A stretch of DNA of 64,000 nucleotides, taken from contig NZ_CP003915.1 of assembly GCF_000521505.1 (NCBI RefSeq), positions 1,550,001 to 1,614,000 on the forward strand. The letters run 5' to 3'. Positions within the stretch are counted from its first letter, which is position 1; every line of letters starts with the position of its first letter. The notes beneath the pieces are model-generated. The model ran no database searches. It was not told where the DNA came from and was given only the letters and a program-made list of their open reading frames with translations. Shown here one piece after another: positions 27,407-36,696 of this stretch. Both the position numbers and the translations under genes were made by a program. Source of the DNA: Advenella mimigardefordensis DPN7 (GTDB lineage: Bacteria > Pseudomonadota > Gammaproteobacteria > Burkholderiales > Burkholderiaceae_B).

Positions 27407-28582
27407 ATGACAAATCCAAAATTGCAATTGACATCTGAACAGCGGGCGCTGGTGGGTACGGTGCGGGAACTGGCTCGCGATAAATTCCAGGGCCGGGCCA
27501 TGGACTATCTGGACGGAACCTTTCCCATGCAGAACATGAAGGATCTGGCCGATATTGGTGTTCTGGGGATGTCGATTCCCGAGCAGTACGGTGGTTCGGA
27601 TATGTCTGTGTTTGACACCGCCCTGGTGATCGAGGAAGTGTCCAAGGTATGTTATGTAACAGCGATGGCTTTAATGGGCGAAGTCGGGGTGCAGGTGCGG
27701 GTGATTTCCAATTTCGCACCGGAAAGCATGAAGCAGGATATCCTGCCTAAAGTTTGTACTGGCGAAGCCCTGCTGGCAGTGTGCATGACCGAACCGCACG
27801 CCGGTACGGATGTGCCCAACTACAAGACCAACACCACGATCAAGGGCGATCGGGCGGTCGTCAATGGCGTGAAAACCCTGATCAGTCGTGCTGATGAGGC
27901 CGAGTGGTTCGTCGTCTTCAGCCGTATCGATAATCAGCCTGGTCGCGACGGCATCGGTTGCGTGCTGGTTAATCGTCATACCCCTGGATTTGAAGTGACG
28001 GCAAGGTATCACACCATGGGCGGAGAAAATCTGGCCGAGATCCGTTTCGAGAACTGTGAAGTACCGGTGGAGAACGTTATTTTGCGCGAGGGTGGATTCA
28101 AGAAGCTGCTTTCCGCGTTCAATACACAGCGTTGCCTTAATCCCAGCGTATCGCTGGGTCTGGCAGAAGGTGCCTTCGAGGCAGCGATTAAGTATGTACG
28201 CGAGCGTACGATTTTCGGCAAAACCGTCGGCCAATTTCAGGGCATACGCTGGAAGCTGGCCGAGATGTACCGGGATATCGAAGCTGGGCGAAGCCTGCTG
28301 TATCGTGCCTGCCTGACGGCGAATCCGTTCCCGAATCCGCATGAAGCGGCGATTGCCAAGATGTTTGTCAACGAGATGGCCATTCGGGTGACCAGTGAAG
28401 CCCTGCAGGTACACGGAGGCTATGGATTTACCGATGAATATCCGGTTTCCCGTTTTTATCGTGGGGTTCGTTACGGAACACTGGGCGGTGGCGCGACGGA
28501 GACGTTGAAGGACCTGGTCGGTAAAAAGCTAATGGAAGATTTCGATCCGGTGGACGGCTTTCTCTCTCAGGGAACGTTCTGA
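27407..28582 (+). CDS. Acyl-CoA dehydrogenase, paralogue of the gene at 22702
   Basis: The 391-residue ACAD is highly similar over its whole length to the 22702 product, with shared CMTEPHAGTDVPNYKT, VFSRIDNQPGRDGIGCVLV-like, LQVHGGYGFTDEYPVSR and tail DGFLSQGTF. The C-terminal catalytic region reads GTLGGGATETLKD, again without the usual EGT. FAD-dependent oxidation of an acyl-CoA is expected. Two copies under the same element suggest successive or chain-specific oxidation steps. AGGGGAG precedes the ATG. The next gene starts 1 nt after its stop. Confidence 0.9.
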   Translation: MTNPKLQLTSEQRALVGTVRELARDKFQGRAMDYLDGTFPMQNMKDLADIGVLGMSIPEQYGGSDMSVFDTALVIEEVSKVCYVTAMALMGEVGVQVRVISNFAPESMKQDILPKVCTGEALLAVCMTEPHAGTDVPNYKTNTTIKGDRAVVNGVKTLISRADEAEWFVVFSRIDNQPGRDGIGCVLVNRHTPGFEVTARYHTMGGENLAEIRFENCEVPVENVILREGGFKKLLSAFNTQRCLNPSVSLGLAEGAFEAAIKYVRERTIFGKTVGQFQGIRWKLAEMYRDIEAGRSLLYRACLTANPFPNPHEAAIAKMFVNEMAIRVTSEALQVHGGYGFTDEYPVSRFYRGVRYGTLGGGATETLKDLVGKKLMEDFDPVDGFLSQGTF

Positions 28583-28583
28583 T

Positions 28584-29453
28584 ATGCGCTCACTGCTTTT
28601 CGTTCCTGGACATGACGAACGCAAACTGACGAAAGGACTCGGCTGCGGGGCCGATGCACTGATCCTTGATTTAGAGGACGCCGTTCCCCCAGCCCAAAAG
28701 ACCCGGGCACGTGAGGTCACTGCGGCTTTTGTCGCCGCACATCGTGACCTGCCGCTTTTTGTACGGGTCAATTCCCTGGAGTCGGGGTTGCTGCATGATG
28801 ACCTGGCGGCGGTCATAGGAGCAAAACCCTACGGCATCATGCTGCCCAAATGTGAAGGCGGGCAGGATCTGGTAAAGCTGGAAGACTGCCTCGCCGACCT
28901 GGAGGCGAAGGAAAATATTGAGATTGGTACCACTCGAATCCTGCCGGTTGTCACCGAAAGCGCAGCAGCCGTGCTCAATTTGTCTTCGTATCCACGACAA
29001 GAAAACGGGCGTCTGTGGGGCATGTTATGGGGCGGCGAAGACCTGGCTACCGATATGGGTGTGCCTGCTAATCGCTCCGAGACGGGTCAGTACACCGCCC
29101 TGTTTCAAATGGTGCGGTCAATGACGCTGCTGACCGCTGCCGCAGCGCGCGTTACCGCGGTGGACGCAGTCTATACCAATTTTCGTGATGCGCAGGGACT
29201 GCGTGCCGAAGCCGAACAGGCCCGGAGGGATGGGTTTATGGCCAAGGCTGCCATCCATCCCGACCAGATTGCGATTATTAACGAAGTATTTCAAGTGTCA
29301 TCGACAGAACTGCACCACGCCCGGCAGGTGGTAGCCGCTTTCGAGGCGGAGCCGCAAGCCGGGTCGGTCTCCATAGAGGGTCGGATGTATGACCGTCCGC
29401 ATTTGCTGGCGGCCTGTCGCCTTCTGAAAATGGCAACAGGGGAAATTGAATAA
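28584..29453 (+). CDS. CitE-like HpcH/HpaI family aldolase/lyase
   Basis: The 289-residue TIM-barrel protein begins MRSLLFVPGHDERKL, the hallmark of the citrate lyase beta-subunit-like branch. The substrate Arg lies in FVRVNS, the Mg-binding Glu in PVVTESAAAV and the Asp in WGGEDLATDMG. Relatives cleave malyl-CoA, citramalyl-CoA or hydroxymethylglutaryl-like CoA esters to acetyl-CoA plus an oxoacid. It sits between an ACAD and a CaiB-type CoA transferase, so it probably performs the carbon-carbon cleavage of the pathway. Its stop overlaps the following ATG by one base. Confidence 0.88.
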   Translation: MRSLLFVPGHDERKLTKGLGCGADALILDLEDAVPPAQKTRAREVTAAFVAAHRDLPLFVRVNSLESGLLHDDLAAVIGAKPYGIMLPKCEGGQDLVKLEDCLADLEAKENIEIGTTRILPVVTESAAAVLNLSSYPRQENGRLWGMLWGGEDLATDMGVPANRSETGQYTALFQMVRSMTLLTAAAARVTAVDAVYTNFRDAQGLRAEAEQARRDGFMAKAAIHPDQIAIINEVFQVSSTELHHARQVVAAFEAEPQAGSVSIEGRMYDRPHLLAACRLLKMATGEIE

Positions 29454-29470
29454 TGAAGGAGAGAGCAAGC

Positions 29471-30676
29471 ATGCAAAAAGAACAAAATAAACTACCCCTG
29501 GACGGTATTGTCGTTATCGATCTTTCGCACGTGTACAACGGCCCCTATGCGACATTTTTGATGGCAATGGCCGGCGCGCAAGTAATCAAGGTTGAGCCCT
29601 TGCATGGCGAACATCTGCGCAGTCGTGGTGATATGGGTGGCGCGGATCTGCCTTTTGCCATGCTCAATTCCAATAAACAACCCGTCACGCTCAATCTGAA
29701 GGAAGAGGCGGGGCGTAATTTATTGATTGAGCTGGTACAGCGTGCCGATATCCTGGTCGAGAATTTTGCACCCGGCGTCATGGAGCGATTAGGTGTTGGC
29801 GCAGAGCAATTGCACAAGATCAATCCGCGGCTTATTTACGGATCAAGCTCGGGCTACGGTAAATCCGGCCCTTACCGTGATTACCCGGCAATGGATCTGG
29901 TCATGCAAGCGATGTGCGGTGTCATTGACTCCACGGGCTATCCGGATCAGCCACCGGTTAAGTCGGGTGCGGCAATTTGTGATTTCATGGCGGGCATCCA
30001 TCTGTATGGTGCAATCATGACAGCCTTGTATGAGCGAAGCAGGACTGGCGTTGGACGAGTGGTTGAGGTGTCCATGCAGGATGCCACCTTTGCTTCGCTT
30101 GCGTCCAATTTGGGGATGTTACACGCCAGAGGTGATGCAGCGCCGGCCCGTACAGGAAATCGCCACGGCGGCTTGGGTATATCTCCGTATAACGTTTATC
30201 CAACGCAGGATGGGTATGTGGTACTCAATGCGCCCGGAGATCGTCATTTTCAGGCGATTCTGGATGTAATCGGGCGTCCGGAACTAAAGGACGATCCTCG
30301 CTTTGTAAACCGTTCAGCACGAGTCGCGCACACCAGTGACGTCGATCATCTGCTCGAGTCCTGGACTCAACACTTGAAAAAGGATGACGTTGCCGAGCGC
30401 ATGCTGAAAGCCAAAGTGCCCTGCGCGCCGGTCCGTAAATTGCAGGAGGTCTTGCACGATAAGAACATGCATGCCAGGGGCAGTCTGCAGACAATTGACC
30501 ATCCTCTGCTGGGTCGGGTTGTATTGCCCGGCTCGCCGCTGGTTTTTGAAGGGGTGGAGCGTCGAGCGATTGAGCCCAGTTTGCCGCTTGGGGCCAGTAA
30601 TGACCAGATTTTTGGGGAATGGCTGGGGCATTCGTCAGAAGAGCTGGCCAGCTTGCGCGCTCAGGGCGTTATTTGA
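29471..30676 (+). CDS. CaiB/BaiF family CoA transferase (class III)
   Basis: The 401-residue class III CoA transferase begins its core with IVVIDLSHVYNGPYAT, followed by KVEPLHGEHLR. The catalytic Asp lies in YPAMDLVMQAM (about residue 142). I chose ATG 29471 because AAGGAGAG lies about 8 nt before it; the in-frame ATG 29453 would place that Shine-Dalgarno inside the gene. The enzyme exchanges CoA between acids through a glutamyl/aspartyl-anhydride mechanism. It provides a second, unrelated CoA transferase in the operon, so one may activate the substrate and the other serve an intermediate. Confidence 0.9.
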   Translation: MQKEQNKLPLDGIVVIDLSHVYNGPYATFLMAMAGAQVIKVEPLHGEHLRSRGDMGGADLPFAMLNSNKQPVTLNLKEEAGRNLLIELVQRADILVENFAPGVMERLGVGAEQLHKINPRLIYGSSSGYGKSGPYRDYPAMDLVMQAMCGVIDSTGYPDQPPVKSGAAICDFMAGIHLYGAIMTALYERSRTGVGRVVEVSMQDATFASLASNLGMLHARGDAAPARTGNRHGGLGISPYNVYPTQDGYVVLNAPGDRHFQAILDVIGRPELKDDPRFVNRSARVAHTSDVDHLLESWTQHLKKDDVAERMLKAKVPCAPVRKLQEVLHDKNMHARGSLQTIDHPLLGRVVLPGSPLVFEGVERRAIEPSLPLGASNDQIFGEWLGHSSEELASLRAQGVI

Positions 30677-30684
30677 GGTAAACG

Positions 30685-31242
30685 ATGCCATTACCTGCTC
30701 CTTATCCGCGTGAAATATTGCATTCGAGAGCCATCCAAATGGACGGTTATCTGCGTGCGGATGGTCTGGTGGATATCGATCTGCACATGACGGATCGCAA
30801 GCCGGACGAAGTCGTTTTTGCCGATGGCAGATGTCTCGCCGCGGGTGATCTGCTGCATGATATGGCGCTCCGACTGGTTGTTGATCAGAATCTGCGCATT
30901 GTAGACGCCATCGCCTGTATTGATGCGTCTCCCTATCGCGTGTGCCCGGAAGCGACCGAGGTGGTCAGGGATGTGATCGGTTTCACCATCGGACCAGGCT
31001 GGTCAGCCATGTTGAAGGAACGGTTTCATGGGCGCAAGGGATGCACGCATCTGACCGAATTGTTGCGGCCGGTGGCAACAGTGGCCATCCAGTCATTGTG
31101 GCGCTTGCGCAAGGGCAGGGCGGAACCAACCGATTCGGGAGGAAGGCCGCAAAAAATTGACAGTTGCTATGCGTACGCGGCCTCAAGGGAGGTTGTCAAA
31201 ATGCGTTGGCCTGCGCATTTCAGGGAAGATGATACAGACTGA
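30685..31242 (+). CDS. DUF2889 domain protein
   Basis: The 185-residue protein matches what I recall of DUF2889. It starts with REILHSRAIQMDGYLR, contains DIDLHMTDRKPDEV, a middle LHDMALRLVVDQNLRIVDA and the conserved RKGCTHLTELLRP motif. There is no signal peptide or membrane helix. No enzyme activity is established for the family to my knowledge. It follows the CaiB-type gene after 8 nt and closes the element-B operon, so a role in handling a pathway CoA ester or intermediate is likely but unproven. Confidence 0.8.
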   Translation: MPLPAPYPREILHSRAIQMDGYLRADGLVDIDLHMTDRKPDEVVFADGRCLAAGDLLHDMALRLVVDQNLRIVDAIACIDASPYRVCPEATEVVRDVIGFTIGPGWSAMLKERFHGRKGCTHLTELLRPVATVAIQSLWRLRKGRAEPTDSGGRPQKIDSCYAYAASREVVKMRWPAHFREDDTD

Positions 31243-31369
31243 GATGTGAGTGATGTAGCTGCAGGACGCCACAACAGACGAGTGCGCGCAGGAGACGGTT
31301 TTGCGGTTATACCGACCAGGCAAAATATGCCACATAACGTCAAATATGCAGGAATAGGAGACAAATAGG

Positions 31370-32332
31370 ATGATCAAGTTTTTCAAAGTGTTGTTGTTGA
31401 CAGCCAGCTGTGGGTTGCCCGCTTTTGCGCAGGCCGCGGGTTTTCCGCAGAGACCTGTCGAAGTAGTGATAACAAGTACGCCTGGCTCCACCTCGGATGT
31501 CCTGACGCGCCTCATTGGCAAAGATTTCGCTGAAACCACCGGACAGCCACTGGTTGTGGTCAGCAAGGCCAGCGCATCGGGTCTCGTGGGATCCAGCCAG
31601 GTGGCACGGGCGCGACCGGATGGTTATACCTTGTTGCTGGGTGGTAACACGACCATGGCGGCAAACGTGCATCTGTTCAAGTCACTTCCCTACGACCCGC
31701 TGAAGGATCTGGCGCCAGTCACGCTGGCCACAGTCAACCCGCTATTGCTAGTTGTCAGGTCAGATCTGCCGGTCAAATCCGTGCAGGACTTAATCGATTA
31801 TGCAAAAAAACATCCGGGCGAGCTCAACTATGGCGCTGGTAATAGTGGAGGCAAGGTATCGGTCGCATTGCTCAAATCTCTGGCCGGCATCGACGCCACT
31901 GAAGTACCGTATAAGGGCGCTTCACAAGCCGCACTGGATCTGGTGGCCGGCCGGTTGCAGTTCATGATTGTCGATCCGGTGGTCGTTGATTCGTTTGTGA
32001 AGGAAGGAAAGCTCCGCCCGCTCGCTGTGACGACAAAAGAACGACTGGATTCCATGCCGGATTTACCAACCATGGAGGAAGCAGGTGTCAAGGGTTATGA
32101 ATACGCTTCCTGGTTGGGCTACTTTGCCCCGCGGGGTACCCCCGACGAGGTCATCACCAGCCTGCACGACGCACTGGTTAAGGCACTCAATAGCAAAGAG
32201 GCGACAGACTACTTTGAACGCATGGGCATGATCAGGAAAACGACGACCCCTACAGATCTGACTACGTTCGTCCAGGACCAGATCGCGACCTGGGGAAAAC
32301 TGGTCAATATTGCTGATCTGCAACCGCAATGA
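31370..32332 (+). CDS. Bug/TctC family periplasmic solute-binding protein 1
   Basis: The 320-residue binding protein has a Sec signal (LLLTASCGLPAFAQA) and the Bug fold: VEVVITSTPGSTSDVLTR at the ligand loop, LNYGAGNSGGKVSVA, VAGRLQFMIVDP and PDLPTMEEAGVKGYE. It binds a carboxylated small molecule in the periplasm for a TctAB-type transporter or a signalling partner; no tctA or tctB is present in the window. TAGGAGA precedes the ATG. A 127-nt gap upstream shows no copy of the island element. Confidence 0.92.
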   Translation: MIKFFKVLLLTASCGLPAFAQAAGFPQRPVEVVITSTPGSTSDVLTRLIGKDFAETTGQPLVVVSKASASGLVGSSQVARARPDGYTLLLGGNTTMAANVHLFKSLPYDPLKDLAPVTLATVNPLLLVVRSDLPVKSVQDLIDYAKKHPGELNYGAGNSGGKVSVALLKSLAGIDATEVPYKGASQAALDLVAGRLQFMIVDPVVVDSFVKEGKLRPLAVTTKERLDSMPDLPTMEEAGVKGYEYASWLGYFAPRGTPDEVITSLHDALVKALNSKEATDYFERMGMIRKTTTPTDLTTFVQDQIATWGKLVNIADLQPQ

Positions 32333-32404
32333 CCATATTGGGGCGATCAGGGAAGGACAGCGGATCGCTCGCTTTGATCGTCATCAAAAAAAGGAGACAA
32401 GAAA

Positions 32405-33157
32405 ATGGATCTTATGCTTGAAGGACGCCGCTGCCTGGTAACCGGAGTAAGCGCAGGCATTGGCGCTGCTATTGCCGAAGGGCTGGCTCGGGAGGGAGCG
32501 ATCGTCGTGGCTACGGCCCGGCGCGAAGACAAACTGGAACAATGGGCTGACGCCATGCAGGCTCAGGGTTTGCGTCGGCCACTGATTGTTGCTGGTGATA
32601 TTACAGACGCCAGGCAGGTCGGTCGGATTGCCTGCCAAGCTGCCCAGTTGGCAGGGCCTATCGAGGTGCTGGTCAATTGTGCCGGCGGATCCCGCCCTGT
32701 TACGCTGGAGGCAGGCGAGGATGCCTGGGACGAAGCCATGGCCTTGAATTTTACTGCCGGGCGCCGTCTTGCTGAACAGGTGTTACCCGGCATGCGCGAA
32801 GCAGGGTGGGGACGCATTATTAATATTACAGGATTGATGGAGCCACATTTTCTGAATGCGGCATTGGCAGCGAAAGCCGCCTTGCATCTGTGGGCGAAAG
32901 GGTTGTCGCGCGATCTGGCAAAAGAGGGCATCACGATTAACAGTATCGCGCCGGGACGGATCGAAAGTGAACAGGTACGGCGCTTGTACCCTGAATCCGA
33001 GCGCGCTGCTTTTATTGAACGCTACATTCCGGTTGGCTATTTCGGCGTCCCTGGTGATCTGGCCTGCCTTGCCGTATTTCTTGCATCGCCACTGGCACGG
33101 TATATCACAGGCACGCTGATTCCGGTCGATGGCGGCATGAGCCATAAGGGAGCGTGA
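32405..33157 (+). CDS. SDR family oxidoreductase
   Basis: The 250-residue short-chain dehydrogenase has the cofactor motif TGVSAGIG near the N-terminus, NCAGG in place of NNAG, and a C-terminal YITGTLIPVDGGMS. The usual YxxxK catalytic pair is not obvious: the aligned segment reads AALAAKAALHLWAKGLSRDL, retaining a Lys but no Tyr where expected. AAGGAGA precedes the ATG. It probably interconverts a hydroxy and a keto intermediate, unless the missing Tyr makes it inactive or changes its mechanism. It is followed by an SMP-30 gene after 3 nt. Confidence 0.85.
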   Translation: MDLMLEGRRCLVTGVSAGIGAAIAEGLAREGAIVVATARREDKLEQWADAMQAQGLRRPLIVAGDITDARQVGRIACQAAQLAGPIEVLVNCAGGSRPVTLEAGEDAWDEAMALNFTAGRRLAEQVLPGMREAGWGRIINITGLMEPHFLNAALAAKAALHLWAKGLSRDLAKEGITINSIAPGRIESEQVRRLYPESERAAFIERYIPVGYFGVPGDLACLAVFLASPLARYITGTLIPVDGGMSHKGA

Positions 33158-33160
33158 ACA

Positions 33161-34183
33161 ATGGGAGACACTGAACAGCCTGAGGCGGCAGCGAATATGA
33201 CGCCAATGATAGACGCCTCCGATGATCAAACCAATGCTGGGTGCCGGCTTATGTACACAGAGCAGACCCGTGGACTGGCGCCCATTCCGCCAGCGGAACA
33301 GGGATTGCCGACAGCCGTCGCCGAACCATTTTTTCAGGTGTCCAAGGGTCTGTCCGCTCTGGAGGGGCCTGCCTTCGACCGAAACGGCAATCTGATGTTC
33401 GTTGACGTGTACGACGGCAATGTGATGAAGCTCACCCCTGAAGGCCAGCTGTCCACACTTTATAACGATAAGGCATTGTGCCCGGCCGGCGTGGCCATTC
33501 ATCGGGATGGCCGTATTTTCCTGGGAGGCATTGGCAACTTTGCTGCCGGCGCGATCGTGAGCATTGAACCTGATGGATCGAATCCTCAAGTAATTGTGCC
33601 ACCCGCCGCCGGCTATGTGGTCGACGATCTTGTCTTTGACAGCAAGGGGGGGATTTACTTTACCGATTTCAAGGGGAGCAGCACGGAGCCTTGCGGTGGC
33701 GTTTACTATGTAACACCCGATTCTGCCCTGACGCTGCCGGTGATTCCGAAGATGGCAGCGGCGAACGGCGTAGCGCTCAGTCCGGACGGCAGTGTGCTGT
33801 GGGCCACCGAGTTCTGCAATAGCCGGCTGCTCAGGGTAGAGCTTGCGACCCCCGTTTTACCCAAACCATTTGGCACCTCGGTTCCCTATCGCTTTACAGG
33901 CCGTGCACCGGATTCCATGCGTACCGATGCTAACGGGAATGTCTATGTGGCCATGTATTTGCAGGCGCGCGTGCTGGTTTTTAATCCTTTCGGAATTCCC
34001 ATTGGTCAGATCGTATTGCCCGGCAGGGAGAACAACCATTTTCTCAAACTGACAAGTATGGCGTTTCGCCCTGGTTCGCGCGAAATGGTCATTGTTGCGC
34101 GTGACGAAATTGGCGGAAACGGATCCATGATCTTTCGTGCTGAGGGCCTGGCCGAAGGGACGCGTATGTATTCGCATCAATAA
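33161..34183 (+). CDS. SMP-30/gluconolactonase family (lactonase) protein
   Basis: The 340-residue six-bladed beta-propeller shows EGPAFDRNGNLMFVDVYDGNV with the metal-binding Glu, then GVAIHRDGRIFLGG, VDDLVFDSKGGIYFTDF and ANGVALSPDGSVLWATE. These resemble Drp35-type lactonases. There is no signal peptide, so it is cytoplasmic. ATG 33161 follows the SDR gene by 3 nt; ATG 33197 is an alternative start. A lactonase beside an SDR and an alcohol dehydrogenase suggests that a cyclic ester or lactone occurs in the pathway. Confidence 0.85.
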   Translation: MGDTEQPEAAANMTPMIDASDDQTNAGCRLMYTEQTRGLAPIPPAEQGLPTAVAEPFFQVSKGLSALEGPAFDRNGNLMFVDVYDGNVMKLTPEGQLSTLYNDKALCPAGVAIHRDGRIFLGGIGNFAAGAIVSIEPDGSNPQVIVPPAAGYVVDDLVFDSKGGIYFTDFKGSSTEPCGGVYYVTPDSALTLPVIPKMAAANGVALSPDGSVLWATEFCNSRLLRVELATPVLPKPFGTSVPYRFTGRAPDSMRTDANGNVYVAMYLQARVLVFNPFGIPIGQIVLPGRENNHFLKLTSMAFRPGSREMVIVARDEIGGNGSMIFRAEGLAEGTRMYSHQ

Positions 34184-34276
34184 TGCAATGTCATGCGTTG
34201 GCATAGGAGGGCCATCTGCAATTGGACATCAGACAATTATTTTGTATTTGTTGCAACGTTAAAGGAGATAAACGTC

Positions 34277-35410
34277 ATGCGTATGCTCGCAGCTGTCATG
34301 TACACCCAGGGCCTGCCCACGCCGTATGAGCACAGCCAGCCGTTTCGCATTGAAGAGGTCGATCTGGAAGGTCCGGCCGATGATGAGGTGCTGGTCGAAA
34401 TCCGCGCGGCAGGCTTGTGTCATTCGGACTTGTCACAGGTGGCCGGATTGCGCAAGCGCAAAGTGCCCGTCGTCGGCGGCCATGAAGGTGCGGGAATTGT
34501 GAGGGAAGTCGGTCGTAATGTGAATACCCTGAAGGAAGGGGATCATGTCGTCATGGTAGGGGTGTCCGATTGCGGTCACTGCCAGATGTGCATTGAGAAT
34601 CGTCCGGTACTATGCAATAGCGTTGCCTGGTCACGTTCCCAGGGCTTGCTGCCCAATGGCAACCGCAAGCTGAGCCGACAGGGCATGCCCTTAAATCACT
34701 ATAGCGGGGTGTCATCCTTTGCACAGTATGCCGTCACCATGCCGCAGACTCTGATCAAAGTGGATCCCGCAGTGCCGCTGGATATTGTTGCTATGTTCGG
34801 ATGTGCCGTGGTCACCGGCGCGGGGAGTGTATTTAATGCCGCTCAGGTGCGGCCGGGGCAGAATGTCGTGGTTTTCGGCCTGGGCGGAGTCGGCCTGAAT
34901 GCAGTCATGGCGGCTAAATTATCCAATGCGGACCGGATTATTGGGGTTGACATTCATGAGAGCAAGTTCGCACTGGCACGTGAGCTGGGATGCACCGATT
35001 GTGTGCTTGCGACCGATCCCGATATCGTGCCACGTATTAAGGAGCTTACTCAGGGCGGTGTGGACTTTGCTTTCGAGGTGTCGGGCAGCAAGCCCGCGAT
35101 GGCAACGGCGGTCGCAGTGACGCGCAAGGGAGGAGAAATCATTGGCGTCGGTCTGGGGGCGTCGGGTGATTTGTATTCATACGATCATGCTCAACTGGTT
35201 GCTGAAGAAAAGGTCATCCGTGGCTCCTTTCTGGGTAGCGGTGTGCCAGCGCGGGATCTGCCGTTATATGTGGACTATTTTCAAACCGGCCGGTTGCCTG
35301 TGGATCGTCTGAAAAGCGGCACGATGGGATTCGAGCAATTGAATAAAAATCTGGACATGCTGGACAAAGGAGATGTCGTACGTCAAATCTTGTTGCCGCA
35401 CGGCGTTTAG
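34277..35410 (+). CDS. Zinc-dependent alcohol dehydrogenase 1
   Basis: The 377-residue medium-chain dehydrogenase has the catalytic zinc site in GLCHSDLSQV and GGHEGAGIVREVG. The structural-zinc region CGHCQMCIENRPVLC has four Cys, and the Rossmann motif is VFGLGGVGLNAV. I chose ATG 34277 because AAAGGAGA lies just upstream. The protein is very similar to the dehydrogenase at 48166. It should oxidise a primary alcohol, perhaps benzylic or allylic, to an aldehyde for the ALDHs of the island. Substrate inferred only from family. Confidence 0.9.
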   Translation: MRMLAAVMYTQGLPTPYEHSQPFRIEEVDLEGPADDEVLVEIRAAGLCHSDLSQVAGLRKRKVPVVGGHEGAGIVREVGRNVNTLKEGDHVVMVGVSDCGHCQMCIENRPVLCNSVAWSRSQGLLPNGNRKLSRQGMPLNHYSGVSSFAQYAVTMPQTLIKVDPAVPLDIVAMFGCAVVTGAGSVFNAAQVRPGQNVVVFGLGGVGLNAVMAAKLSNADRIIGVDIHESKFALARELGCTDCVLATDPDIVPRIKELTQGGVDFAFEVSGSKPAMATAVAVTRKGGEIIGVGLGASGDLYSYDHAQLVAEEKVIRGSFLGSGVPARDLPLYVDYFQTGRLPVDRLKSGTMGFEQLNKNLDMLDKGDVVRQILLPHGV

Positions 35411-35479
35411 GATAGTTTTTCGCGAAACCACATCAAACCATAACGATGACGATGGACTCTGTTCATCGAGGAGAGAGAC

Positions 35480-36640
35480 ATGAAACATAACAATATTCTA
35501 CGCGCTGCGGTAATGGCGCTGACATTGTGCGCAACACCAACGTGGGCCGCGGCGGGTGAACCGATTAAAATCGGCGTGATTGCTGCTACTACTGGTGGCG
35601 GTGCGCCCTGGGGCTTAGCTGCCGTACAGGCAGTGAAGATCAAGGCCAATGAGGTCAATGCGGAAGGTGGACTGCAGGTCAATGGCGAGCGACACAAAGT
35701 TGAGGTCATTGCCTATGACGACAAATATCGGGCGGCTGATGCGGTTTCCGCTTACAACCGTCTTGTCAGGCAGGACGGGGCCAAGTTCGTATATATCATG
35801 GGGTCAGCAGGCACGCTCGCAGTCAAGAATCAGGTTGAGGACGATCAGGTAATTGGCTTGACCACATCCTTTTCAGCCAAGGCCATCGATGCGAACACGA
35901 AGTTCATGTATCGTGTTTTCAGCGTATCGGCCAATTATATTCCCTCGCTGATCGACTGGCTCAAGGAAAACTACAAGGAACGACGCGTATTCCTGGCAAA
36001 TCCGAATGATGAAACGGGCTGGGATCAGGATCAGCTGACGTCCAGGCTGTTTGCAGAAAAAGGCTACGACTTGGTGGGTCGTGATTTGTACGAGCGGAAC
36101 CAGAAGGATTTTCAGCCTCTCTTTACTAAAATCATGGCGACTAATCCCGAGATTATTGACCTGGGTAGCACCTCGCCGGCGACGGCAGGCATCATGATCC
36201 GCCAGGCACGGGACATTGGTTTCAAAGGGCGGTTCCTGAAAACCGGTGGATCGGGTCCGCGAGACATTATTGCAGGCGCGGGCAAGGAGGCGGCAGAAGG
36301 CATGATCAGTACGCTCTATGCAGACCCGAACAATGCGGGCTATCGTCATCTGGCAGATGAATACAAAAAGGTCTACGGGCAGGAGCCGAATGAAATTTTG
36401 ATTTCCTATTACGATGCGACCAGTATTCTGATGCGCGCTATCCAGAAAGCCGGTGATATCAACGACACCACCAAAATGGCGCAGTCGTTTGCCAGTGTGC
36501 TGCCGATGGATTCAGCACAGGGCGGCAGCATTACGCTGGGCGGCAAGCAGATGTGGGGCGTGGATAATCAATTTATCACGCCGATGTATATCGCCGCTAT
36601 TCGGGACGGCGAGGCCGTGGTAGTGGGTAAAGCCAAATAA
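35480..36640 (+). CDS. LivJ-like ABC transporter substrate-binding protein
   Basis: The 386-residue periplasmic binding protein has a signal peptide ending near TWAAA, then the Leu/Ile/Val-binding fold: IKIGVIAATTGGGAPWG, VEVIAYDDKYRAADAV and a C-terminal YYDATSILMRAIQKAG. Such proteins bind branched-chain amino acids, amides, aromatic acids and other carboxylates. GAGGAGAG precedes the ATG. It is the first of a complete five-gene Liv set, and the next start lies 56 nt after its stop. Its location in a catabolic island points to the pathway substrate rather than leucine. Confidence 0.9.
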   Translation: MKHNNILRAAVMALTLCATPTWAAAGEPIKIGVIAATTGGGAPWGLAAVQAVKIKANEVNAEGGLQVNGERHKVEVIAYDDKYRAADAVSAYNRLVRQDGAKFVYIMGSAGTLAVKNQVEDDQVIGLTTSFSAKAIDANTKFMYRVFSVSANYIPSLIDWLKENYKERRVFLANPNDETGWDQDQLTSRLFAEKGYDLVGRDLYERNQKDFQPLFTKIMATNPEIIDLGSTSPATAGIMIRQARDIGFKGRFLKTGGSGPRDIIAGAGKEAAEGMISTLYADPNNAGYRHLADEYKKVYGQEPNEILISYYDATSILMRAIQKAGDINDTTKMAQSFASVLPMDSAQGGSITLGGKQMWGVDNQFITPMYIAAIRDGEAVVVGKAK

Positions 36641-36696
36641 TGCGTTGGCGGCCGGCCCGTGTGTGGCCGGCCTGCACCACAATTGACGGAGAACAT

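Noticed and set aside
31243..31369. Possible element copy before the first Bug gene
   Set aside because: An ACGGT start is present but there is no CATGGAC end or -10 at the conserved spacing.
35430..35457. Possible sixth copy of the 28-bp element (ends GATGGAC) before the Liv genes
   Set aside because: Only about half the positions match, and the 20-nt offset would put the -10 on the start codon of the binding-protein gene.
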